64,000 bases of DNA from CAZKCI01 sp964551475 (GTDB lineage: Bacteria > Auribacterota > Erginobacteria > Erginobacterales > CAZKCI01), in NCBI GenBank assembly GCA_964551475.1, contig CAZKCI010000046.1:108280-172279 (forward strand), read 5' to 3'. Position 1 is the stretch's first letter. Each line of letters begins with the position of its first letter. The translations under genes and the position numbers were made by a program. Positions 57,476-64,000 of the stretch are shown piece by piece. The notes under the pieces were generated by a model. That model was not told the origin of the DNA, searched no databases, and saw nothing but the letters and a program-made list of their open reading frames with translations.

Positions 57476-58690
57476 ATGAAAGCCATTGAAGTCGACAAAC
57501 TAGGCAAGAAGTTCCAGCTCCGTCACGTCCGGGGCCAGACCCTCAAGGCCACGGTCATCGACCGGGTCCTGGGGCGGGAGAGCCGGGAGGATTTCTGGGC
57601 CCTCCAGGATGTTTCCTTCGCCGTGGAAAAGGGCGACGTCCTCGGGGTCATCGGACCCAACGGCTCCGGGAAGACCACCCTCCTCTCCATCCTCGCCCGG
57701 ACCATGGTCCCCACCACCGGAACCATCCGGGTCCAGGGAGCGGTCGCCAGCCTCCTCGAGCTGGGAGCGGGCTTCCATCCGGACCTCACCGGGCGAGAGA
57801 ACATCTTCCTGAACGCCTCGATCATGGGCATCCCCCGGGCGGCGGTGGAGAAGAAGTTCGATTCCATCGTGGACTTCTCCGGGCTCGGCCGCTTCATCGA
57901 GACCCCGATCAAGTTCTACTCCTCGGGGATGATCGTCCGCCTGGGCTTTTCGGTCGCGGTGGAGGTGAACCCGGACATCCTGATCGTCGATGAAGTCCTG
58001 GCGGTCGGCGACGAAGCCTTCCAGAAGAAAAGCGCGCGCCGGATCCAGGAGTTCAAGGAGGCGGCCAAAACCATCGTTTTCGTTTCCCACGACATGAACA
58101 CCATCCGCCGGTTCTGCCGGCGGGCGATCCATCTCGAGCAGGGCAGGATCGCGAAAGCAGGGCCGGCGGGAGAGGTGGTGAACGACTATGTGGAGCGGGT
58201 GCAGGCCGCCCAGTCCGCCGCCGCCGCCCCCGGCATCCGCCGGGAGTGGGGAAGCCGGGAAGCGACCCTGGCCGGGGTCGCCCTGACCAACGCGGCGGGA
58301 CAGGAAACGACCTCCTTCCGCTCGAACGAAGGAGCGGTGGTCTCCATCGCCTATCGCGCTCCCGCCAAAATCGAAGATCCGGTCTTCGGCTTCGCCATCC
58401 ACAGCGAAGACTACACCTTGGTGCTGGGGTCGAACACGCAGATGGCGGACGTCTCCATCCCCTTCATCGAGGGAACGGGAACGATCGCCCTGCGCTTCCA
58501 GAACATTCCGCTCCTCCCCGGGCGCTATTTTCTCTCCCTCTCCCTGCATTCGCAGGATCATGCGATCAACTACCACCGGCAGGAATACTTCTACTCGTTC
58601 ACCGTGCTCTCGTCCCAGCGCGGTGTCGGCATCGCCGGCATCCCCGTGACCTGGGAATTAAAAACCAACAGACTGAAGACTGAGGGTTGA
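57476..58690 (+). CDS. Polysaccharide export ABC ATPase with carbohydrate-binding tail (Wzt-like)
   Basis: A 404-residue protein. The ATPase domain (1-245) has GVIGPNGSGKTTLLSILARTM, GAGFHPDLTGRENIFLNA (family-specific), YSSGMIVRLGFSVAVEVNPDILIVDEVLAVGD (signature and Walker B) and IVFVSHDMNTI. The C-terminal domain (about 250-400) is a jelly-roll of the Wzt_C type that recognises the finished O-chain end (EETTSFRSNEGAVVSIAYRAPAKIEDPVFGFAIHSEDYTLVLG). The start is the ATG at 57476, 15 bases inside a longer GTG frame. It works with the upstream permease. Confidence 0.92.
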   Translation: MKAIEVDKLGKKFQLRHVRGQTLKATVIDRVLGRESREDFWALQDVSFAVEKGDVLGVIGPNGSGKTTLLSILARTMVPTTGTIRVQGAVASLLELGAGFHPDLTGRENIFLNASIMGIPRAAVEKKFDSIVDFSGLGRFIETPIKFYSSGMIVRLGFSVAVEVNPDILIVDEVLAVGDEAFQKKSARRIQEFKEAAKTIVFVSHDMNTIRRFCRRAIHLEQGRIAKAGPAGEVVNDYVERVQAAQSAAAAPGIRREWGSREATLAGVALTNAAGQETTSFRSNEGAVVSIAYRAPAKIEDPVFGFAIHSEDYTLVLGSNTQMADVSIPFIEGTGTIALRFQNIPLLPGRYFLSLSLHSQDHAINYHRQEYFYSFTVLSSQRGVGIAGIPVTWELKTNRLKTEG

Positions 58691-58693
58691 AGG

Positions 58694-59131
58694 ATGAGCG
58701 CTACGTTCGAGATCAATACGCCCGGCGTCGACGTTAAAAAAGTGATCGCGGAGATCCGCCAGCGGGTCGGCGAGAAACGGGCCCGCGGACTCTATGACCG
58801 CTACCAGCTTTCCGGACTGCGGGCGATGGAGCTGGAGAACCTGCAGGACGGGGAGGCCTATCTCGACTACTATCTGAGCAACATCGTGCGGGCCGCCGAC
58901 ATCGACCTCGGCGATTTCCCCATCGTCTCCAAAACCTACCTGGTAGGCGAGCCGGTGGTCTGGCTCAAGAAGATCATCTGGAAGCTCCTCAAGTTCTACA
59001 CCTACCGCCTCTTTTCCCAGCAGAAGGACTACAACCTCAAGCTGGCCAGGATCGTCGACGGCCTGAACCGCAAGTTCGAGCGCAGGATCTCGGCGCTGGA
59101 GGGGAAGATCGAAGCCCTGCAAAAAAAGTGA
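58694..59131 (+). CDS. Glycan-cluster protein of unknown function with C-terminal coiled coil
   Basis: A 145-residue protein that begins FEINTPGVDVKKVIAEIRQRVGEKRARGLYD and ends in a charged helix (RKFERRISALEGKIEALQKK). The middle (VGEPVVWLKKIIWKLLKFYTYRLFSQQKDYN) is amphipathic and could touch the membrane. The FEINTPxVD(V)xxVxxEIRxRV opening is common in small proteins or N-terminal parts of methyltransferases in O-antigen clusters. Here only that part is present. Three bases separate it from the ATPase gene. Confidence 0.65.
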   Translation: MSATFEINTPGVDVKKVIAEIRQRVGEKRARGLYDRYQLSGLRAMELENLQDGEAYLDYYLSNIVRAADIDLGDFPIVSKTYLVGEPVVWLKKIIWKLLKFYTYRLFSQQKDYNLKLARIVDGLNRKFERRISALEGKIEALQKK

Positions 59132-59208
59132 TCAGTAAGCAGTCACCAGTGATCAGTAACCGCCAGGCGCCGCCGCCTCTGATCACTGATTACTGATCAC
59201 TGATTACT
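59129..59208. repeat. Dispersed 'tgatcagt' repeat, copy 3 (inverted pair)
   Basis: gtgatcagtaagcagtcacc, agtgatcagtaac on the left and ctgatcactgattactgatc, actgattact on the right form an inverted pair around ggcgccgccgcc. It could act as a terminator-like hairpin inside the glycan cluster. Confidence 0.75.
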
Positions 59209-59258
59209 CGCCCCCGATGTGCCGACAACCGATGGCCTCGCTGAAACCTCTTAGCCCT

Positions 59259-60473
59259 ATGAAGACCCCCGCCCCCCCTCTCCGCATCGCCTACGTCTGC
59301 CCCCGCTACACGCCGAAATCGGCGGGAGGGGCGGAGGTCCTCATCCAATCCTGGGCGGAGAGGATGGCCGGACGGGGACACTATTCCGAGGTCCTGACCA
59401 CCTGCGCCCGCGACCACATCGCCTGGAGCAACGACTACCCGGAGGGCGCGGAAACGATCAACGGCATCACGGTCCGCAGGTTCCCGATCGACCGCCGCGA
59501 TCAACCCCTCCAGGCCGCCCTCCAGGACCGGATCAACGCCGGGAAGGAGCTCACCCGCGGGGAGGAGGAAGCGTGGATCGACTCCGGCGCCCAGAGCGAC
59601 CGCCTCTGCGCCCACCTCCGCGAACACGCTGACGATTTCGACTTCTTCGTTTTCGCCCCCTATCTCTTCGGCGTCACCTATAACGGCCTGCGGCTGGTCC
59701 CGGAGAAGGCGGTCCTCGTTCCCTGCCTCCACGACGAGCCCTACGCCTACCTGAAGATCATCCGCGACCTCTTTCTCTCCGCCTCCGCCGTTTTTTTCAA
59801 CACCGACGCGGAGATGGCGCTGGCCCGGAAAATCATGCCCCTCGACGAAGGCCAGGCGCGGGTGGTCGGGATGGGGATCGCCGCGCCGGCGAAAATCGCG
59901 CCGGAGGAATTCCGAGCCCGGCACCGGATCGATTTCCCCTATCTCCTCTATGCCGGGCGGCGGGAGGGGGGGAAGTCCACGCCGCTCTTGATCGAATACT
60001 TCCGCCACTTCCGTCGCTACCAAACCCGCGACCTCGGCCTCGTTTTAATGGGGACCGGCGAAGTGGGGATCCGGCGGGAGGAGAAATCGCGCCTCCTCGA
60101 CCTCGGCTATCTCGCCGAGGAGGACAAGTGGAACGGCTACGCCGCCTCCCTCGCTTTCTGCCAACCGTCGACCAACGAGTCCTTCTCGATCGTGCTCCTG
60201 GAATCGTGGCTGGCCGGGCGGCCGGGCCTGGTCAACGCTTTCTGCCCGGTGACCGTCGACCACTGCCTCCGATCGAACGGGGGGATCTTCTTCCGGGACT
60301 ACTACGAGTTCGAGGAATGCGTTCTTTATCTCCTCGATCATCCGGCCGAGGCGAACCGGATGGGATCGAACGGGAGAGAGCATGTGAAGACTAACTTCTC
60401 CTGGGAAAAAGTGCTGGATCGGTTAGAAAACGGACTTTTGACTAGTAAAGAGCGTCGGGCACGGAATATTTAA
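59259..60473 (+). CDS. Glycosyltransferase family 4 (GT-B fold), first
   Basis: A 404-residue GT-B glycosyltransferase. The acceptor domain starts RIAYVCPRYTPKSAGGAEVLIQSWAERMA. The donor domain has FPYLLYAGRREGGKSTPLLIEYFRHF and the nucleotide-sugar EX7E element in STNESFSIVLLESWLAGRPGLVNAF near residue 315. The substrate is unknown. The start is uncertain: ATGs at 59217 and 59232 are also in frame, none with a clear ribosome site. It works on the glycan exported by the Wzm/Wzt pair. Confidence 0.88.
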   Translation: MKTPAPPLRIAYVCPRYTPKSAGGAEVLIQSWAERMAGRGHYSEVLTTCARDHIAWSNDYPEGAETINGITVRRFPIDRRDQPLQAALQDRINAGKELTRGEEEAWIDSGAQSDRLCAHLREHADDFDFFVFAPYLFGVTYNGLRLVPEKAVLVPCLHDEPYAYLKIIRDLFLSASAVFFNTDAEMALARKIMPLDEGQARVVGMGIAAPAKIAPEEFRARHRIDFPYLLYAGRREGGKSTPLLIEYFRHFRRYQTRDLGLVLMGTGEVGIRREEKSRLLDLGYLAEEDKWNGYAASLAFCQPSTNESFSIVLLESWLAGRPGLVNAFCPVTVDHCLRSNGGIFFRDYYEFEECVLYLLDHPAEANRMGSNGREHVKTNFSWEKVLDRLENGLLTSKERRARNI

Positions 60474-60495
60474 TATTTTCCGAAGGGAAATTTTA

Positions 60496-61566
60496 ATGAT
60501 CGGAATACACCAGCTGTTGGCCGGCTTTACGTTCGGCGACGCCATCTCCAACTATGCCCGGGAGCTGCAAAGAATCATCCGCTCCTGGGGGCATCCCTCG
60601 GAGATCTTCGCCCCCGCCCCCGCGATCGAGCCCAAGGTCCGCCACCTCTGCCGCCCCCACACCGAGCACGCCGCCGTCGGCGGCAAGGGGAACATCCTGA
60701 TCTACCATTTCTCGATCGGCTCGGTCGCTTCCGCCTACTACGCCGTCGCTCCTGACGCCCGGATCATGATTTACCACAACATCACACCCGACCGCTTCTT
60801 CTCGGTCCTCAATCCCGAGTTCGGCGCTCTGCTCGCCGCCGGGCGGCGGGAGATGGAGGAGCTCCGGGGCGCGACCCCGCTCGCGCTGGCCGTCTCCGAA
60901 TACAACCGGCGGGAACTGGAGGCGGCGGGGTTCTCCAGCACCGGGATCATTCCCCTCACGCTCGACTGGTCCTCTCTCGACGGGTCTCCCAGCCGCTCCC
61001 TCCTCCTGAAATACCGGGCCGCCCGCGACAGCCTGATCTTCGTGGGGCGGCTCGTCCCCAACAAAAAGATCGAGGATCTGCTCAAGACCTTCCACCACTA
61101 CAAGCTGATCAAGCCCGCGGCCTCCCTCTTCCTGGTCGGGAAGGAGACCGGCCAGGAGGCCTATGCCGAGTATCTCCGCTCCGTCATCCGGGAGCTGGAG
61201 CTACCGGACGTGGTCTTCACCGGCCACATCTCCCATCGGGAATGGCTCTCCTACTATCGCCTGGGAAAGGTTTTCCTCTGCCTGAGCGAGCACGAAGGCT
61301 TTTGCCTCCCCCTGCTGGAAGCGATGCATTTCGGTCTGCCGGTGATGGCCTACGCGGCGGCGGCCATACCCGACACGCTCGGCTCCGCCGGCGTCCTCAT
61401 CCGGGAGAAGAACTATCCCGAGACCGCCGAAATGGCCGCCGAGCTCTGCGACAACCGGGAGCTCAGAGAGGCGGTGGTGAAGAAGCAGCGGGAGAGACTG
61501 GCGGCGTTCAAGAGTCTGCCGGTGGGAGATATACTCCGGGATCATCTCCAGCCATGGCTATTCTGA
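60496..61566 (+). CDS. Glycosyltransferase family 4 (GT-B fold), second
   Basis: A 356-residue GT-B transferase. The N-terminal domain starts IGIHQLLAGFTFGDAISNYARELQRIIRSWGH and has IYHFSIGSVASAYY and IMIYHNITPDRFF. The donor domain has LIFVGRLVPNKKIEDLLKTFHHYKL and the EX7E motif in LSEHEGFCLPLLEAMHFGLPVMAY near residue 270. The sugar is unknown. An A+T-rich gap (gaatatttaatattttcc) precedes it, and its 3' end overlaps the DUF2142 gene by 13 bases. Confidence 0.92.
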   Translation: MIGIHQLLAGFTFGDAISNYARELQRIIRSWGHPSEIFAPAPAIEPKVRHLCRPHTEHAAVGGKGNILIYHFSIGSVASAYYAVAPDARIMIYHNITPDRFFSVLNPEFGALLAAGRREMEELRGATPLALAVSEYNRRELEAAGFSSTGIIPLTLDWSSLDGSPSRSLLLKYRAARDSLIFVGRLVPNKKIEDLLKTFHHYKLIKPAASLFLVGKETGQEAYAEYLRSVIRELELPDVVFTGHISHREWLSYYRLGKVFLCLSEHEGFCLPLLEAMHFGLPVMAYAAAAIPDTLGSAGVLIREKNYPETAEMAAELCDNRELREAVVKKQRERLAAFKSLPVGDILRDHLQPWLF

Positions 61567-62951
61567 ATCCGTTCTCCCTTCGTCCGCTCCTCTTCCTCCT
61601 CCTCCTCACCTCCTTGCGCGGGGCGGTCTACATCGCCGCCGTCCCCCCCTGGATGAATCCCGACGAGCCGACCCACTTCGAGTACGCCGCTCTCCTGGCC
61701 AAGGGCGGTTCGTGGGGAGTTCCCCGCGGGGATCCCGCCCTCCAGCGGGAGATCATCCTCTCGCTCGACCGGCATCGCTTCTGGGAGTTCCAGGGACTGC
61801 CGCGGCCCGAGCCTCTGCCCTCTTCCTTCTCCCGGACCCCCTTGTTGAAGGAGGTCCCCACGCAGATCGGACGCAAGCCCTTCCTGTACTATCTTCTCGC
61901 CTCCTTCCCCCTCCGCCTGGCCGACGCCAGCTCGCTGGTTTTCCGCCTCTACTGCCTCCGCTCCCTCTCCTTGCTCTTCGCCCTGTTGACCGTCGCGGTC
62001 GTCTATGCGACCGCGCGTCTCCTCCTCCCGGCCGACCCGTTCTTCCCCTTCACGGCGGCCGCGGCCGCTTCTCTGATTCCCCAGTTCATCCTCGCGGGAA
62101 CCTCGGTCGGCCCCGATCCCCTGGCCAATCTCTTCTGCGCCGGCGCCGTCTTCCTGGCCGCGGCGTTCGCCATCCGGGGCATCTCATCGGCCCGTCTCCT
62201 CGCGGGCGTCGCCGTCGCCCTTCTCGCCGTCCTCACCACCTATAAATCCCTGATGGCCGTCCCGCCCCTCCTGGCGGGGATCGTCTGGGGCACTTTCCGC
62301 CGGAGGGCGGGAAGACGCTGGACGGCCGCGATCTTCGCCCTCCTGCTCCTCGTCCTCCTCTACTCCGCCCTGATCTGGGCGGCGCCGGAGGCGGTGGGCG
62401 TGGTCATGGCCCGCCTCTCCGGCCTGGCCAAGACCTTCCGCGAATGGCGCGGAGGCGACGCGCCGGCGGCCGCCCTGGTCTATCCCCGTTTCCACCGGGA
62501 ACTCTTCCGCTCCTTCTGGGTCAAGTTCGGTTGGGCGCGTTTCTCCCTCCCCTCCTGGTATTACGCGATTACGGCGGCCGTCTCACTGATTGCTGCCGGA
62601 GGCGTCGTCCTTTTTTTGATCCGACGGACCGGCGGGGTCTCCGGGCCAGGCGTCATCCACCCGGATCGTGGCGAGCGCGCGGAAAAGAGTACAGTCTGCC
62701 TCCTCCTTTTCTCCTGTTTCTGCGCCCTCCTCGCCTACTACCTCTCCTGGGGGCTCGCCTCCCGGACCTCCACCGTCCAGGGACGCCATCTCTTCCCGGC
62801 CCTTTCCGCCTGGGCTGTCCTCTTCGTCCTGGGCTGGAGAGAGCTGGCCCCCCGGGGATGGAGAAACCCGCTCTACAGCTCTCTCGTCGGCCTGCTGGCC
62901 CTCCTCGACGCCGTCGCCGTCTTCGGCTTTATTTTCCCCACGTTCGCGTAG
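61554..62951 (+). CDS. DUF2142 membrane protein (probable glycosyltransferase)
   Basis: A 465-residue integral membrane protein with about ten or eleven helices. The first outer loop has PPWMNPDEPTHFEYAALLAKGGSWG, which fits the DUF2142 pattern (PDEP.HF.YA) related to GT-C mannosyltransferases using lipid-linked sugar donors. LTTYKSLMAVPPLLAG and SRTSTVQGRHLFPALSAWAVLF are further landmarks. The ATG at 61554 lies inside the preceding gene. It is the last gene of the glycan cluster. Confidence 0.85.
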   Translation: MAILNPFSLRPLLFLLLLTSLRGAVYIAAVPPWMNPDEPTHFEYAALLAKGGSWGVPRGDPALQREIILSLDRHRFWEFQGLPRPEPLPSSFSRTPLLKEVPTQIGRKPFLYYLLASFPLRLADASSLVFRLYCLRSLSLLFALLTVAVVYATARLLLPADPFFPFTAAAAASLIPQFILAGTSVGPDPLANLFCAGAVFLAAAFAIRGISSARLLAGVAVALLAVLTTYKSLMAVPPLLAGIVWGTFRRRAGRRWTAAIFALLLLVLLYSALIWAAPEAVGVVMARLSGLAKTFREWRGGDAPAAALVYPRFHRELFRSFWVKFGWARFSLPSWYYAITAAVSLIAAGGVVLFLIRRTGGVSGPGVIHPDRGERAEKSTVCLLLFSCFCALLAYYLSWGLASRTSTVQGRHLFPALSAWAVLFVLGWRELAPRGWRNPLYSSLVGLLALLDAVAVFGFIFPTFA

Positions 62952-63071
62952 AGCGGACGCGGGGAAATAAAGGATATCCTTTGGCGATTGCTCGCGGCCA
63001 CGGGCCTGTGCCATAATGCAAGAAGAAGCATCAACTACCACCTATTTGACTCAACCACGGAGGAGATCCCC

Positions 63072-63812
63072 ATGAGCGGCAAGGAATACCATATCGGCGT
63101 GGCCAAGGGCGAGGTGGGCGAATATGTCCTCCTCCCCGGCGATCCCAAGCGCACCGAGATGATCGCCCAGCACTTCGAAAAACCGAAGGAGATCGCCTTC
63201 AATCGGGAGTTTAGGACCTTCACCGGGACAGTGAACGGGGTCAAGGTCTCGGTCACCTCCACCGGGATCGGCTGCCCCTCGGCCGCGATCGCGATCGAGG
63301 AGCTCGTCCGGGTGGGAGCGCGCACCTTCATCCGCGTGGGCACGGCCGGCTCCCTCCAGAAGGAAGTCGATCTCGGCCACCTCGCCATCGCCACCGCCGC
63401 GGTCCGGGAGGAGGGAACCAGCCGCCAGTATGTTCCCCTCCAGTATCCCGCCGTCGCCCATCCCGACGTGGTCTTCGCTCTGCGCGAGGCCGCCCAGAAG
63501 CTCGGCCACCCCTATCACCTGGGAATCACCCACTGCAAGGACGCCTTCTACTCCGAGGAGGAGGGCTACAGCGCCCAGACCGAGCACAACCAGGATCTCT
63601 GGAAGACCTGGATGAGGGGAAACGTGATCGCCACGTCGATGGAGGAGTCGGCCCTCTTCGTGGTGGGATCCCTGCGCCGGGTCCGGGTCGGCTCCATTCT
63701 CGCCATCATCGGGCAGACCTGGGCGGGCAAACCGGTGGTCCACGGCATCGGCCCGGAAAAGGCGATCGAGACCGCGATCGAAGCCATCAAAATTTTGAAC
63801 TCCAAGAAATAA
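63072..63812 (+). CDS. Uridine phosphorylase / purine nucleoside phosphorylase family
   Basis: A 246-residue nucleoside phosphorylase (NP-I family) that splits nucleosides with phosphate to base and ribose 1-phosphate. The phosphate-binding N-terminus is EYVLLPGDPKRTEMIAQHF, the core FIRVGTAGSLQ, and the ribose/base site near ATSMEESALFVVGSLR. The long insertion around HCKDAFYSEEEGYSAQTEHNQDLWKTW favours uridine phosphorylase (Udp) over DeoD. GGAGG lies seven bases before the ATG at 63072. It stands alone. Confidence 0.93.
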   Translation: MSGKEYHIGVAKGEVGEYVLLPGDPKRTEMIAQHFEKPKEIAFNREFRTFTGTVNGVKVSVTSTGIGCPSAAIAIEELVRVGARTFIRVGTAGSLQKEVDLGHLAIATAAVREEGTSRQYVPLQYPAVAHPDVVFALREAAQKLGHPYHLGITHCKDAFYSEEEGYSAQTEHNQDLWKTWMRGNVIATSMEESALFVVGSLRRVRVGSILAIIGQTWAGKPVVHGIGPEKAIETAIEAIKILNSKK

Positions 63813-64000
63813 GGTTGCCGAAGGTCATTTTTCGCAACCGTTCGTAACCGATAGTAGCTGCTAGTGTGGTGTCACTAACACTGCTTTACAATAATACTGT
63901 CATTGCGAGGAGCGAAGCGACGAAGCAATCTCTTGGGGCGCAAGCAATTGAGATTGCTTCGCTCTCGCTCGCAATGACAAATCCGGACAAGGTATTTCTG
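63813..64000. repeat. Terminal gap with 'ATTGC..GCAAT' repeat, copy 3
   Basis: Positions 63898-63978 read gtcattgcgaggagcgaagc on the left and attgcttcgctctcgctcgc, aatgac on the right: an extended inverted pair of the ATTGC..GCAAT family. No gene is visible to the window end. Confidence 0.75.

Overview
The window is a high-G+C bacterial chromosome segment with tightly packed, short operons. The best clue to the lineage is a 50-residue basic protein at 7150-7302 that I recognise as the small basic protein family (TIGR04137-like) of the PVC superphylum (Chlamydiae, Verrucomicrobia, Planctomycetes and relatives). Several features fit an uncultured anaerobic PVC-type lineage such as Omnitrophota or Aureabacteria-like bacteria: a complete rnfCDGEAB operon, an archaeal-type homocysteine pathway pair, a giant secreted protease with PTP linkers, and many families of dispersed palindromic repeats. 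The phylum is an inference, and no rRNA or tRNA gene is visible to test it.

Layout. 1-7.3 kb: lipoprotein start, folE, then a minus-strand unit of small basic protein, SH3 protein and rnfC-D-G-E-A-B. 7.4-13.9 kb: HEAT/thioredoxin/TPR protein, PP-loop ATPase coupled to a dCMP-deaminase-like gene, a broken ARPP-1 fragment, an M20 peptidase, and an ECF sigma, anti-sigma and periplasmic coiled-coil module. 14.6-16.4 kb: DHH phosphoesterase and HAD phosphatase. 16.4-19.9 kb: a cluster of gene cassettes separated by attC-like sites with no integrase in view (a CALIN), carrying a DNA methyltransferase, rsgA, an Imm-5-like immunity gene and an unknown gene, all in one orientation. 20-23.8 kb: PPC-domain protein, AraC-GyrI regulator, hisF, alpha/beta hydrolase. 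24.1-29.5 kb: a 1,814-residue subtilase with SBBP and integrin-like repeats. 29.7-34.7 kb: DmeF-like metal exporter, a caspase-like (clan CD) protein divergent from a PaaX-like regulator with three copies of one CCGATCGG-centred palindrome around them, a nitrilase, and a small secreted protein.

35-38.4 kb: lemA, a frameshifted DUF2207 membrane protein, nadA. 38.5-43.9 kb: a sulfur-assimilation block (MerR-like regulator with a C-terminal Cys cluster, cysteine synthase, DUF39 homocysteine protein, NIL-ferredoxin, CoA-binding protein, nifS, nifU). 44-48.8 kb: secreted protein, RMD1/DUF155-like membrane protein, P-type Ca2+ ATPase. 49-53.1 kb: modE-like regulator, DUF2490 protein, a truncated TauE/SafE gene and a molybdate/tungstate ABC transporter. 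53.5-56.4 kb: malQ and a minimal nucleotidyltransferase module. 56.5-63 kb: a Wzm/Wzt polysaccharide export cluster with two glycosyltransferases and a DUF2142 membrane protein. 63.1-63.8 kb: uridine phosphorylase.

At least nine families of short dispersed repeats fill the gaps between genes. They reach into coding ends (rnfB, lemA) and bound gene fragments. The two parts of the window most worth study are the integrase-less cassette array containing rsgA, and the PaaX-like regulator with its repeated operator and caspase-like partner.
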